A stretch of 64,000 nucleotides of DNA. It comes from Paracoccus limosus. Its GTDB lineage: Bacteria; Pseudomonadota; Alphaproteobacteria; Rhodobacterales; Rhodobacteraceae. Positions within the stretch are counted from its first letter, which is position 1, and each line of letters opens with the position of its first letter. Below the pieces are notes generated by a model. It did not search any database and was not told where the DNA came from. It worked only from the letters and a program-made list of their open reading frames with translations. Position numbers and translations under genes: made by a program. The stretch covers positions 1 to 64,000 of the forward strand of contig NZ_WMIF01000018.1 in assembly GCF_009711185.1 (NCBI RefSeq), in the 5' to 3' direction. Of this stretch, positions 8,209-19,033 are shown in pieces.

Positions 8209-9777
8209 ATGTCTTCAGCAACGACCGACCTGTTCGTCATCGGCGGCGGCATCAATGGCTGCGGCATCGCCCGCGACGCGGCCGGGCGCGGACTGTCGGT
8301 GACGCTGGCGGAAATGGGCGATCTGGCGCAGGCGACCTCTTCGGCCTCGACCAAGCTGTTCCATGGCGGGCTGCGCTATCTGGAATTCTTTGAATTCCGG
8401 CTGGTGCGCGAAGCGCTGGAGGAACGCGAGACGCTGCTGACGGCCATGCCGCATATCAGCTGGCCCATGCGCTTCGTGCTGCCCTATTCGCCCGAGATGC
8501 GCTTTGAAAGCGACACGCCGACCTCGCGTCTGCTGGGTCTGGCAATGCCGTGGCTGCGCGGCCGGCGTCCGGCATGGCTGATCCGGCTGGGGCTGTTTCT
8601 TTACGACCATCTGGGCGGGCGCAAGATCCTGCCCGGCACGCGCCGGCTGGACCTGTCGCGCGATCCGCTGGGCCGCCCGCTGAAGCCCTTTACGCTGGGC
8701 TGGGAATATTCCGACTGCTGGGTGCAGGACGCGCGGCTGGTGGTGCTGAACGCGCGCGATGCGCAAGCGCGCGGCGCGACCATCCTGACGCGCACCCGCG
8801 TCACCCATGCCGAGCGGGCGGGCGATCTGTGGCATGTCACCACCGAAGGCCCCGAGGGCCGGCGCGCGCATCGCGCCCGCGCGCTCGTCAATGCCGGCGG
8901 GCCGTGGGTCGAGGATGTGATCCGCAACGTCGCCCATATCGCGACCAGCGAAGGCGTGCGGCTGGTGCGCGGCAGCCATATCGTGGTGCCGAAACTTTAC
9001 GACCACGACCGCTGCTATTTCTTTCAGGGCACCGATGGCCGCATCATCTTTGCCATCCCCTATGAGCAGGATTTCACCCTGATCGGCACCACCGACATGG
9101 ACCATCAGGGCCCGCCGGGCGAGGTGAAATGCACCGATGCCGAACGCGACTACCTGTGCCAGTTTGCCAGCGCCTATTTCGCCAAGCCAGTGACGCCCGA
9201 TCAGGTGGTCTGGACCTATTCCGGGGTGCGGCCGCTTTACAATGACGGTGCCAAATCGGCGACGGCGGCGACGCGGGACTACGTCCTTAGCCTCGATGCC
9301 GGGGGGGCGCCGCTGCTGAATGTCTTTGGCGGCAAGATCACCACCTATCGCCGGCTGGCCGAGGGGGCGCTGGCTAAGCTCGCGCCATTCTTTCCGCAGG
9401 CGGGCGGGGCATGGACGGCGGGCGTCGCCCTGCCCGGCGGTGATTTCCCGGTCGACGGGGTCGAGGCGCTGCTGGCGCGCATTCAGGCGCGCTATCCGTT
9501 CCTGTCGCCGCGCGTGGCGCTGCGCCTGATGCGCACCCATGGCACCGAAACCTTTGCCGTGCTGGGCAATGCCCAGAGCTGGCAGGATCTGGGCCGCGAC
9601 TTCGGCGCCGGCCTGACCGAGGCCGAGCTGGACTGGTTCCGCGCCCGTGAATTCGCCTGCACCGCCGAGGATATCCTGTGGCGGCGCACCAAGCTGGGCC
9701 TGCATCTGACGCCGGACCAGCGCGCTGCGGTGGACCGCCATCTGCAACCGGAACGGAGCATGGCCGCGACGACATGA
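8209..9777 (+). CDS. glpD: Glycerol-3-phosphate dehydrogenase, FAD-dependent
   Basis: A 522-residue membrane-associated flavoenzyme that oxidises sn-glycerol 3-phosphate to dihydroxyacetone phosphate and feeds electrons to quinone. The N-terminal FAD-binding motif GGGINGCGIARDAAGRG (12-28) is followed by the family segment TSSASTKLFHGGLRYLE. The C-terminal GlpD cap domain is present. I chose the ATG at 8209, which has a GAGGCG ribosome-binding site, over an ATG six codons earlier. It heads the glycerol cluster and is followed by the importer genes, as in rhizobial glpD-glpSTPQUV loci. Confidence 0.95.
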   Translation: MSSATTDLFVIGGGINGCGIARDAAGRGLSVTLAEMGDLAQATSSASTKLFHGGLRYLEFFEFRLVREALEERETLLTAMPHISWPMRFVLPYSPEMRFESDTPTSRLLGLAMPWLRGRRPAWLIRLGLFLYDHLGGRKILPGTRRLDLSRDPLGRPLKPFTLGWEYSDCWVQDARLVVLNARDAQARGATILTRTRVTHAERAGDLWHVTTEGPEGRRAHRARALVNAGGPWVEDVIRNVAHIATSEGVRLVRGSHIVVPKLYDHDRCYFFQGTDGRIIFAIPYEQDFTLIGTTDMDHQGPPGEVKCTDAERDYLCQFASAYFAKPVTPDQVVWTYSGVRPLYNDGAKSATAATRDYVLSLDAGGAPLLNVFGGKITTYRRLAEGALAKLAPFFPQAGGAWTAGVALPGGDFPVDGVEALLARIQARYPFLSPRVALRLMRTHGTETFAVLGNAQSWQDLGRDFGAGLTEAELDWFRAREFACTAEDILWRRTKLGLHLTPDQRAAVDRHLQPERSMAATT

Positions 9778-9835
9778 CGGGGGCCGGCCCGTCCGCGCCG
9801 GGGAGGGCGCGGCGGCAACCGGAGAGGGAGGAAAG

Positions 9836-10924
9836 ATGACGCTGGAACTGCAAGGCGTGTCGCGGCTGGTCGGGGGGCGGGTCCATATCCACCCCACCAG
9901 CCTGACATTGCAAAAGGGCACGATGAACGTGCTGCTGGGGCCGACGCTGGCGGGCAAGACCTCGCTGATGCGGATCATGGCCGGGCTGGACCAGCCGACG
10001 ACCGGGCGCGTGCTGTGGCAAGGGCGCGATGTCACCGGCCAGCGCGTGCAGGATCGCGGCGTGGCCATGGTCTATCAGCAATTCATCAACTACCCCGGCC
10101 TGACGGTCTATGAAAACATCGCCTCGCCCCTGCGCATCCGGCGCCGCCCCCGGGCCGAGATCGACGCCCGCGTCCGCGCCACCGCCGAGATGCTGCGCCT
10201 GACGCCGATGCTGCAACGCAAGCCGCTGGAACTGTCGGGCGGCCAGCAACAACGTTGCGCGCTGGCCCGCGCCCTGGCCAAGGACGCGGGGCTGGTCCTG
10301 CTGGACGAGCCGCTGGCCAATCTGGACTACAAGCTGCGCGAGGAATTGCGCGTCGAGATCCCGCGCATCTTCGAGGCCTCGGGCGCGATCTTTGTCTATG
10401 CCACCACCGAACCCGAAGAGGCGCTGCTGCTGGGCGGGCAGACCGCAACGCTGTGGCAGGGCCGCGTGACGCAATTCGGGCCCACGCCGCAGGTGTTCCG
10501 CCAGCCGCAAGACGCCATCACCGCCCGCGTGTTCAGTGACCCGCCGATGAGCTTTCTGCCGGTGGTCAAGCAGGGTGGCCGGCTGCGCTATGGCGCCGCT
10601 CCCGAGATTGCCGCCCCGGCGGCGCTGGCGGCCCTGCCCGATGGCCGCTATCTGGCCGGCTTTCGCGCCCATCATCTGGGCCTGCGGCCCGGCGCGCCGG
10701 GCGCCCTGCCCTTTGCCGCCCGCGTGATCGGGACCGAGATCACCGGCTCGGAGACCTATATCCATGTCGCGCATGACGGCGCGCCCTGGGTCGGGCTGAT
10801 CGAGGGTGTGCACCGGCTGGAGCCAGGCGCCGGGATCACGGTCTGGCTGGACCCCGCGCAGCTTTATCTTTTTGCCGAGGATGGCCGGCTGGCCGTTCCC
10901 CCCGCCCCGGCGGAGGCCGCCTGA
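9836..10924 (+). CDS. glpS: Glycerol ABC transporter ATP-binding protein GlpS
   Basis: A 362-residue ATPase of the MalK/UgpC type with a C-terminal regulatory TOBE-like domain. Visible motifs are Walker A GPTLAGKTS (about 41-49), Q-loop MVYQQ, signature LSGGQQQ and Walker B LVLLDEP. The H-loop His is missing: the usual VTHD reads YATTEPEEA. A strong GGGAGGAAAG ribosome-binding site precedes the ATG. It pairs with GlpT, whose signature motif is degenerate, so the ABC dimer is expected to have one consensus and one degenerate ATP site. Assignment follows the GlpSTPQV glycerol system described in Rhizobium leguminosarum. Confidence 0.9.
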   Translation: MTLELQGVSRLVGGRVHIHPTSLTLQKGTMNVLLGPTLAGKTSLMRIMAGLDQPTTGRVLWQGRDVTGQRVQDRGVAMVYQQFINYPGLTVYENIASPLRIRRRPRAEIDARVRATAEMLRLTPMLQRKPLELSGGQQQRCALARALAKDAGLVLLDEPLANLDYKLREELRVEIPRIFEASGAIFVYATTEPEEALLLGGQTATLWQGRVTQFGPTPQVFRQPQDAITARVFSDPPMSFLPVVKQGGRLRYGAAPEIAAPAALAALPDGRYLAGFRAHHLGLRPGAPGALPFAARVIGTEITGSETYIHVAHDGAPWVGLIEGVHRLEPGAGITVWLDPAQLYLFAEDGRLAVPPAPAEAA

Positions 10925-10925
10925 C

Positions 10926-12002
10926 ATGGCCCGCATCACCTTGCAAAACCTTGCCCACAGCTACCTGCCCCACCCCGCCGGCGAACAGGATTTCGCGCTG
11001 AAGGAACTGAACCACGTCTGGCAGGACGGCAGCGCCTATGCGCTGCTAGGCGCCTCGGGCTGTGGCAAGACGACGCTTCTGAACATCATCTCGGGGCTGT
11101 TGCGCCCCAGTCAGGGGCGGGTGCTGTTCAACGACCGCGACGTGACCGATGCCGCCACCGCCGAGCGCAACATCGCGCAGGTGTTCCAGTTCCCGGTGGT
11201 CTATGACACCATGACCGTGCGCCAGAACCTTGCCTTTCCGCTGCAGAACCGGGGCCGGGACGCTGCCTATATCAAGGCGCGCGTGCAAGAGATCGCCCGC
11301 ATCATCGGCATGGAGGCGGCGCTGGACCGCCGCGCGCAGGGGCTGACGGCGGATGCCAAGCAAAAGATCAGCCTTGGCCGCGGCATGGTGCGCGAGGACG
11401 TGAACGCAATTCTGTTCGACGAGCCGCTGACCGTCATCGACCCGCATATGAAATGGGAATTGCGCACCCAGCTGAAGCGCCTGCACCGCGAGTTCGGCCA
11501 TACGATGATCTATGTCACCCATGACCAGACCGAGGCGCTGACCTTTGCCCAGCAGGTGGTGGTGATGCATGACGGCCGCGTGGTCCAGATCGGCACGCCG
11601 CAGGAGCTGTTCGAACGCCCCGCCCATCGGTTCGTGGGCTATTTCATCGGCTCTCCGGGCATGAACTTCCTGCCGGCCGAAATCGCGGGCAGCAGCGCGC
11701 GGCTGGCGGGCGGTGCCACGCTGTCGCTCTCGGGCCATTACGCCCCGGCCACGGGCGCCATCGGCATCCGTCCCGAGCATCTGTTCCTGACCGACCGGGG
11801 CGGTCTGCCCGTCACCATCCGCCGGATCGAGGATGTCGGCCGCCACCGCCTGATCCGCGCCGAATTCCAGGGCGCGCCCCTGAACATCGTCGCCCCCGAG
11901 GGCCTGCCCATCGACGGGCTGTCCCATGTCGGCTTCGACGCCCGGCGGATCAATGTCTATGTCGGTGACTGGCGCGTCGCCCCGCAAGAGAAGGCTGCCT
12001 GA
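10926..12002 (+). CDS. glpT: Glycerol ABC transporter ATP-binding protein GlpT
   Basis: A 358-residue ATPase, the second of the pair, starting 1 nt after the glpS stop. Walker A GASGCGKTT (about 42-50), Walker B ILFDEP and H-loop VTHDQTEAL are canonical. The signature LSGGQ is replaced by LTADAKQKISLGRG, so it cannot complete a normal site for its partner. The C-terminal TOBE-like domain contains IGIRPEHLFL. It should not be confused with the E. coli glycerol-3-phosphate antiporter that is also called GlpT. Confidence 0.9.
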   Translation: MARITLQNLAHSYLPHPAGEQDFALKELNHVWQDGSAYALLGASGCGKTTLLNIISGLLRPSQGRVLFNDRDVTDAATAERNIAQVFQFPVVYDTMTVRQNLAFPLQNRGRDAAYIKARVQEIARIIGMEAALDRRAQGLTADAKQKISLGRGMVREDVNAILFDEPLTVIDPHMKWELRTQLKRLHREFGHTMIYVTHDQTEALTFAQQVVVMHDGRVVQIGTPQELFERPAHRFVGYFIGSPGMNFLPAEIAGSSARLAGGATLSLSGHYAPATGAIGIRPEHLFLTDRGGLPVTIRRIEDVGRHRLIRAEFQGAPLNIVAPEGLPIDGLSHVGFDARRINVYVGDWRVAPQEKAA

Positions 12003-12889
12003 TGGAAAAGACCACCAACAACCGGGCGTGGTTTCTGGTGCTGCCGGTGCTGGTGCTGGTCGCCTTTTCGGCGGTGATCCCGCTGATGACCGTGGTGAAC
12101 TATGCCTTCAACGACACATTCGGCAACAACGAGTTCTTCTGGGCCGGGCTGGAATGGTTCGACGAGATGGTGCATTCCTCGCGCCTGCACGGCGCACTGG
12201 GGCGGCAGGCGCTGTTTTCGGCGATCATTCTGGCGATCGAGGTGCCCCTGGGCATCTTCATCGCGCTGAACATGCCCAAACGCGGCTTCTGGTCCAGTCT
12301 GGTTCTGGTGCTAATGGCGCTGCCGCTGCTGATCCCGTTCAACGTCGTCGGCACCATCTGGCAGATCTTTGGCCGGGTCGACATCGGCCTTCTGGGGCAT
12401 ACGCTGGAAGCGCTGGGGCTGGACTACAACTATACCAATGACCCAATTGATGCATGGATCACCGTGATTGCGATGGATGTCTGGCACTGGACCAGCCTTG
12501 TTGCGCTGCTTTGTTATGCGGGCCTGCAATCCATCCCGCAGGCCTATTATCAGGCCGCGCGCATCGATCAGGCCAGCCGCTGGGCGGTGTTTCGCTATAT
12601 CGAACTGCCCAAAATGAAGGGCGTGCTGCTGATCGCGGTGCTTTTGCGCTTCATGGACAGTTTCATGATCTATACCGAGCCCTTTGTCGTCACCGGCGGC
12701 GGTCCAGGCAATTCGACCACGTTCCTGTCGATTGACCTTGTGAAGATGGCGGTGGGCCAGTTCGACCTTGGCCCGGCGGCGGCCTTCAGCCTGATGTATT
12801 TTCTGGTGATCCTGCTGGTCAGCTGGGTGTTCTACACGGTGATGACCAATATGGACCGCAGCGCGTCCGATATTCCGGAGGGGCTGTGA
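12002..12889 (+). CDS. glpP: Glycerol ABC transporter permease GlpP
   Basis: A 295-residue inner-membrane permease of the MalF/UgpA type with six predicted helices. The coupling-loop sequence QAYYQAARIDQASRWAVFRYIELPKM matches the EAAx3Gx9IxLP motif in spacing (given here in part: AARIDQASRWAVFRYIELP). Its ATG overlaps the glpT stop by one nucleotide (TGATG), and the same arrangement occurs at the next two junctions, indicating tight translational coupling. Confidence 0.9.
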   Translation: MEKTTNNRAWFLVLPVLVLVAFSAVIPLMTVVNYAFNDTFGNNEFFWAGLEWFDEMVHSSRLHGALGRQALFSAIILAIEVPLGIFIALNMPKRGFWSSLVLVLMALPLLIPFNVVGTIWQIFGRVDIGLLGHTLEALGLDYNYTNDPIDAWITVIAMDVWHWTSLVALLCYAGLQSIPQAYYQAARIDQASRWAVFRYIELPKMKGVLLIAVLLRFMDSFMIYTEPFVVTGGGPGNSTTFLSIDLVKMAVGQFDLGPAAAFSLMYFLVILLVSWVFYTVMTNMDRSASDIPEGL

Positions 12890-13692
12890 TGCGGATCAAA
12901 CCCTCGGCCATGGTGATGGCGCTCTATCTGATCTTTTTGATGCTGCCGATCTATTGGCTGGTCAATATGAGCCTGAAGACCAATACCGAGATCACCGGCA
13001 CCTTCAGCCTCTATCCGCATGACCTGACCTTTCGCAACTATCGCGTGATCCTGACCGATCCCAGCTGGTATATGGGTTACGTCAATTCGATCATCTATGT
13101 GGTGATGAACACGGTGATCTCGATCGCGGTGGCGCTGCCTGCGGCCTATGCGTTTTCGCGCTACAATTTCATGGGCGACAAGCACCTGTTCTTCTGGCTG
13201 TTGACCAATCGCATGTCGCCACCGGCGGTGTTCGCGCTGCCGTTCTTTCAGCTTTATTCCTCGATCGGGCTTTTTGACACGCATATCGCGGTGGCTCTGG
13301 CGCATTGCCTGTTCAATGTGCCGCTGGCGGTCTGGATCCTTGAAGGCTTCATGCGCGGCGTCCCGCGCGAGATCGACGAGACCGCCTATATCGATGGCTA
13401 CTCCTTCCCGCGTTTCTTCCTGCGCATCTTCATGCCGCTGATCGCCTCGGGCATCGGCGTCGCGGCCTTTTTCTGCTTCATGTTCTCATGGGTCGAGCTG
13501 TTGCTGTCGCGCACTTTGACCTCGGTCAATGCCAAGCCCATCGCCGCAACCATGACCCGCACGGTCAGCGCCTCGGGCATGGATTGGGGCGTTCTGGCGG
13601 CAGCGGGGGTGCTGACCATCGTGCCGGGCGCCTTGGTGATCTGGTTCGTGCGCAATTATATCGCCAAGGGCTTTGCCCTGGGGAGGGTCTGA
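12889..13692 (+). CDS. glpQ: Glycerol ABC transporter permease GlpQ
   Basis: A 267-residue permease of the MalG/UgpE type and second half of the membrane channel. The coupling loop reads EIDETAYIDGYSFPRFFLRI, matching the EAAxxDG motif. The start is the ATG that overlaps the glpP stop (TGATG); a GTG one codon upstream is also possible. It forms a heterodimer with GlpP. It is unrelated to the glycerophosphodiesterase that bears the same symbol in E. coli. Confidence 0.9.
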   Translation: MRIKPSAMVMALYLIFLMLPIYWLVNMSLKTNTEITGTFSLYPHDLTFRNYRVILTDPSWYMGYVNSIIYVVMNTVISIAVALPAAYAFSRYNFMGDKHLFFWLLTNRMSPPAVFALPFFQLYSSIGLFDTHIAVALAHCLFNVPLAVWILEGFMRGVPREIDETAYIDGYSFPRFFLRIFMPLIASGIGVAAFFCFMFSWVELLLSRTLTSVNAKPIAATMTRTVSASGMDWGVLAAAGVLTIVPGALVIWFVRNYIAKGFALGRV

Positions 13693-14117
13693 TGAGCGAA
13701 ACCGAAACCCTTGCCCGCCGCCGCGCCAATTGGCCGGCGATCTATGCCGCAGCCGTCTTGGTGCTGGGCGCCGTGCTGGCTCTGCTGATCCGCGCCACGC
13801 CCGTCACCGAGGGCGCCCGCGACTGGACCGCGCCGATGATCCCCGGCGGCTGGATGGCATGGACGTTCCCGGTGGCGCTGTTCTTCTGGATCATCGCCAG
13901 CCTTCTGGTCCTGTTCACCATCCTTGCGATCCGCTTTCCCGAGGTGCCCCGGCGCGGCATCCTGCGCATCGAGACCACGCGCGGCGACCGGCTGTTCATC
14001 TCGCTTCTGGGCTCGGCCTTCATCTGTCTGGGCTGGCTCTTGCTGGCGGGTCCGCCCTTGTGGTGGGCGCTTGGCCTTTGCGCGATCTATGCCGCAGCGG
14101 TGTTCCGCTGGGTCTGA
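13692..14117 (+). CDS. glpU: Small membrane protein GlpU (DUF2160-type)
   Basis: A 141-residue integral membrane protein. Hydrophobic stretches lie at about 16-34, 51-75 (WMAWTFPVALFFWIIASLLV) and 97-138. It sits between the permease genes and the binding-protein gene, exactly where rhizobial glp operons carry glpU. Its function in transport is not established. Its ATG overlaps the glpQ stop by one nucleotide. I assign it by position, size and topology. Confidence 0.8.
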   Translation: MSETETLARRRANWPAIYAAAVLVLGAVLALLIRATPVTEGARDWTAPMIPGGWMAWTFPVALFFWIIASLLVLFTILAIRFPEVPRRGILRIETTRGDRLFISLLGSAFICLGWLLLAGPPLWWALGLCAIYAAAVFRWV

Positions 14118-14177
14118 CCATTCCCTGCCGCACCGCGTCCGGCAGGGCAATCACGACGTCTCATCAGGGAGGATGAT

Positions 14178-15899
14178 ATGAGACCGATGACAACGACGAC
14201 CGCGCTGGCCACGGCATTTTGCGTGCTGGGCCTGCCGGCATGGGCCGATATGGAGGCGGCCCGCAAATTCCTTGACGCCGAGATCGGGGACATGTCCACG
14301 CTGTCGCGCGCCGATCAGGAAAAGGAAATGCAATGGTTCATCGACGCCGCAAAGCCGCTGGCGGGAATGGACATCAAGGTGGTCTCGGAAACCATCACCA
14401 CGCATGAATACGAATCCAAGGTGCTGGCGCCGGCCTTTACGGCCATCACCGGCATCAAGATCACCCATGACCTGATCGGCGAAGGCGATGTGGTCGAAAA
14501 ACTGCAGACCCAGATGCAGACCGGCGAGAACATCTATGACGGTTACGTCAACGACAGCGACCTGATCGGCACGCATTGGCGCTATCAGCAGGCGCGCGAC
14601 CTGACCAAATGGATGGCGGACGAAGGCAAGGCCTTTACCAGCCCAACGCTGGATCTGGCCGATTTCATCGGGCTGAAATTCACCACCGCGCCGGATGGCG
14701 ATCTGTATCAGCTGCCCGACCAGCAATTCGCCAACCTCTACTGGTTCCGCTACGACTGGTTCAGCGATCAAAAGACCAAGGACGATTTCAAGGCCAAATA
14801 CGGCTATGACCTTGGCGTGCCGGTGAACTGGTCGGCCTACGAGGACATCGCCGCATTCTTTACCGGCCGCGACATGTCCTATATCGAAGGCGGCCCCAAG
14901 AAGGCATGGGGCAACATGGACTACGGCAAGAAGGACCCGTCCCTTGGCTGGCGCTATACCGACGCATGGATGTCCATGGCCGGCATGGGCGACAAGGGCG
15001 AGCCGAACGGCCTGCCGGTCGACGAATGGGGCATCCGCGTCGATGAAAAATCGCGGCCCGTGGGCTCATGCGTGGCGCGCGGCGGCGCGACCAATGACGC
15101 GGCGGCGGTCTATGCCGTGACCAAGGCCATCGAATGGCTGAAAAACTACACGCCCCCCGAGGCGATGGGCATGACCTTTGGCGAGGCGGGCCCGGTCCCG
15201 GCACGCGGCGACATCGCCCAGCAGATGTTCTGGTATACCGCCTTCACCGCCGACATGGTCAAGCCGGGCACGCCCGTCATGAACGCCGACGGCACGCCGA
15301 AATGGCGCATGGCTCCCAGCCCGCATGGCGCCTATTGGTCGGACGGCACCAAGATCGGCTATCAGGACGTGGGCAGCTGGACGCTGCTGAAATCGACGCC
15401 GGTCGACCGCGCGCAGGCCGCATGGCTTTACGCGCAATTCGTCACCTCCAAGACCGTGGATGTGAAGAAATCCGATGTCGGCCTGACCTTCATCCGCCAG
15501 TCCACCATCGACAGCAAGCACTTCTCGGACCGCGCGCCGCAACTGGGCGGCCTGATCGAGTTCTATCGCTCGCCCGCGCGCACGCAATGGTCGCCGACCG
15601 GCACCAATATCCCGGACTACCCCAAGCTCGCGCAGCTGTGGTGGCAGAACATCGGCGACGCGCTTTCAGGTGCCAAGACCCCGCAAGAGGCGCTGGATGC
15701 GCTCTGCGCGGAACAGGAAAAGGTGCTGGCGCGGCTGGAACGCAGCAAGGTGCAGGGCGATCTGGGTCCCAAGCTGAACGAGGAAAAAGACCCGCAGGAA
15801 TGGCTGGACGCCCCCGGCGCGCCGGTCGCCAAGCTGGAAAACGAAAAGCCGCAGGGCGAAACCGTGTCCTATGACGAGCTGATCAAATCCTGGCAGTAA
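14178..15899 (+). CDS. glpV: Periplasmic glycerol-binding protein GlpV
   Basis: A 573-residue secreted solute-binding protein of the extracellular family 1 type and the substrate receptor for GlpSTPQ. A signal peptide covers about residues 1-23, ending in AWA. It is longer than typical sugar-binding proteins (about 420), as expected for the glycerol-binding members. An aromatic-rich region (NLYWFRYDWF, about 189-198) may be part of the ligand pocket. The ribosome-binding site is GGGAGGATGAT directly before the ATG. A hairpin-plus-T-run terminator follows the stop codon. Confidence 0.9.
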   Translation: MRPMTTTTALATAFCVLGLPAWADMEAARKFLDAEIGDMSTLSRADQEKEMQWFIDAAKPLAGMDIKVVSETITTHEYESKVLAPAFTAITGIKITHDLIGEGDVVEKLQTQMQTGENIYDGYVNDSDLIGTHWRYQQARDLTKWMADEGKAFTSPTLDLADFIGLKFTTAPDGDLYQLPDQQFANLYWFRYDWFSDQKTKDDFKAKYGYDLGVPVNWSAYEDIAAFFTGRDMSYIEGGPKKAWGNMDYGKKDPSLGWRYTDAWMSMAGMGDKGEPNGLPVDEWGIRVDEKSRPVGSCVARGGATNDAAAVYAVTKAIEWLKNYTPPEAMGMTFGEAGPVPARGDIAQQMFWYTAFTADMVKPGTPVMNADGTPKWRMAPSPHGAYWSDGTKIGYQDVGSWTLLKSTPVDRAQAAWLYAQFVTSKTVDVKKSDVGLTFIRQSTIDSKHFSDRAPQLGGLIEFYRSPARTQWSPTGTNIPDYPKLAQLWWQNIGDALSGAKTPQEALDALCAEQEKVLARLERSKVQGDLGPKLNEEKDPQEWLDAPGAPVAKLENEKPQGETVSYDELIKSWQ

Positions 15900-15911
15900 T
15901 GCCGGGTTCCC

Positions 15912-15941
15912 GGGGGCGGTCCGCCGCCCCCTTCCCTTTTT
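15912..15941 (+). terminator. Intrinsic terminator between glpV and glpK
   Basis: An 8-bp perfect stem GGGGGCGG / CCGCCCCC (15912-15919 and 15924-15931) has a TCCG loop and is followed by a T-rich run to 15941. It should end most transcripts after the importer genes and lower glpK expression relative to glpV, unless glpK has its own promoter. Only 57 nt separate the two genes. Confidence 0.75.
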
Positions 15942-15956
15942 GCCGGAGCCGCTGCC

Positions 15957-17438
<1,482 letters not shown>

Positions 17439-17453
17439 ACCGCCACCCGCCGC

Positions 17454-18227
17454 TCAGGCGGCAAAGATCGCGTCCAGAATGCCAGCCTCGATCTCGGCCA
17501 GTTCAGCGGCGGTATGCGGGCGGTCGCGCGCGATGCGGGTTTCGCTCAGAATGCCGCCACGGCCCAGCACGATGATCCGGTCCGACAGCGCCACCGCCTC
17601 AGAGACATCATGCGTGACCAGAACGGCGGTAAAGCCCGCGCGCTCATGCATGTTGCGGATCAGCTTTTGCATGGTCAGGCGGGTCAGCGCGTCCAAGGCC
17701 CCCAAGGGCTCGTCCAGCAGCAGCAGGCCCGGATGGCTGACCAGCGCCCGCGCAAGCGCCGCGCGTTGCCGCTGGCCCCCCGACAGCTGCGCCGGCCAGA
17801 ACCCGGCCTTGTCGCCCAGCTCGACCGCGCGCAGCGCCTCGGCCACCGCCTCGGGGTCCGGCCCGGTGCGCAGGCCCACCGCGACATTATCGGCCACGCT
17901 GGCCCAAGGCAGCAGGCGCGGTTCCTGAAACATCAGCCGCAGCCGGTCACCGGCGCGGTTCGCCGCCACGCCATCGACCAGCACGCTGCCGGAACTGGGC
18001 TGATCCAGCCCGGCGATCAGCCGCAGCAGCGTGGATTTGCCGCAGCCGCTTTTGCCGACGATGGACAGAAATTCGCCCGGCGCCACCTCAAGGTCCAGAT
18101 CGGCCAGCACCCGGTTGCCGCCAAAGCTGCGCCCGGCATGGCGCAATTGCACACGCGCGCCGGGGCTGTGCAGCGGATGCGCCACCGGCACCGCGATGTC
18201 GCGCGGCAGGATCTCAGTGATTGGCAT
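17454..18227 (-). CDS. ssuB: Sulfonate ABC transporter ATP-binding protein SsuB
   Basis: A 257-residue ATPase of the SsuB/TauB/NrtD group. Motifs: Walker A GKSGCGKST (58-66), signature LSGGQRQR, Walker B LLLLDEPLGALD and H-loop VTHDVSEA. It is the last gene of the minus-strand sulfonate cluster and overlaps the end of ssuC by 14 nt. The substrate, aliphatic sulfonates, is assigned from the neighbouring ssuD and ssuE. Confidence 0.9.
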   Translation of the reverse strand: MPITEILPRDIAVPVAHPLHSPGARVQLRHAGRSFGGNRVLADLDLEVAPGEFLSIVGKSGCGKSTLLRLIAGLDQPSSGSVLVDGVAANRAGDRLRLMFQEPRLLPWASVADNVAVGLRTGPDPEAVAEALRAVELGDKAGFWPAQLSGGQRQRAALARALVSHPGLLLLDEPLGALDALTRLTMQKLIRNMHERAGFTAVLVTHDVSEAVALSDRIIVLGRGGILSETRIARDRPHTAAELAEIEAGILDAIFAA

Positions 18228-19032
18228 AGGCGGGGCTCCATTTCAACACGCGGCGTTCCAGCGCGCGGGTCAGGGTGTCGGCCAGCTTGCCAAGCGCCGC
18301 ATAAAGCAGGATCGCCAGCACGACGACATCCAGCACCATGAATTCACGGGCCTGCATCGCCATGTAGCCCAGACCGGACGAGGCCGAGAGCGTTTCGGCC
18401 ACGATCAGCGTCAGCCACATGATGCCAAGGCCATAGCGCAGACCGACAAAGATCGAGGGCAGCGCCCCGGGCAGCACCACACGGCGAAACAGCGTGCGCC
18501 CGTTCATGCCATAGGCGCGGCCCATCTCGATCAGCTGCGGATCGACATTGCGGATGCCGTGCAGGGTGTTGAGATAGATCGGAAAGAACACGCCCAAAGC
18601 CACCAGGAACAGCTTGGCGCCCTCGCCGATGCCGAACCACAGGATGACCAGCGGGATCAGCGCCAGATGCGGAATGTTGCGCACCATCTGCAAGGTGGTG
18701 TCGGTCAGCAGCTCGCTGCGCCGCGACACGCCATTGGCGACCCCCAGCGCAAAGCCGATGCCGCCGCCGACCACCAGCCCGGCCAGCGCCCGCGCCGCCG
18801 AAACGCCCAGATGGTTCACCAGCTCGCCCGAGGCGGTCATCCGCGCCCCGGTCGCAAGGATGGTCGAGGGACGCGGCATCACCGTATCCGACAGATAGCC
18901 GGTGGCCCCCGCCAGCTCCCACAGCAGCAGGATGGCGGCCGGCACCGCATAGGGCAGCAGGCTTTGCGCCGAGGGCAGGCCGGGCCGCCAGCCGGCAAAG
19001 CGCGCCCGGTTCAGGGTTTCGGCAAGGCTCAT
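18214..19032 (-). CDS. ssuC: Sulfonate ABC transporter permease SsuC
   Basis: A 272-residue inner-membrane permease with about six helices. The coupling loop GRAYGMNGRTLFRRVVLPGAL is the EAAx3G-type loop (quoted part: YGMNGRTLFRRVVLPGAL). The ATG at 19032 lies one nucleotide after the ssuA stop; longer upstream extensions of the frame run through ssuA and were discarded. It is intact, unlike the IS-truncated relative at 128-509. Confidence 0.9.
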   Translation of the reverse strand: MSLAETLNRARFAGWRPGLPSAQSLLPYAVPAAILLLWELAGATGYLSDTVMPRPSTILATGARMTASGELVNHLGVSAARALAGLVVGGGIGFALGVANGVSRRSELLTDTTLQMVRNIPHLALIPLVILWFGIGEGAKLFLVALGVFFPIYLNTLHGIRNVDPQLIEMGRAYGMNGRTLFRRVVLPGALPSIFVGLRYGLGIMWLTLIVAETLSASSGLGYMAMQAREFMVLDVVVLAILLYAALGKLADTLTRALERRVLKWSPAYANH

Positions 19033-19033
19033 C

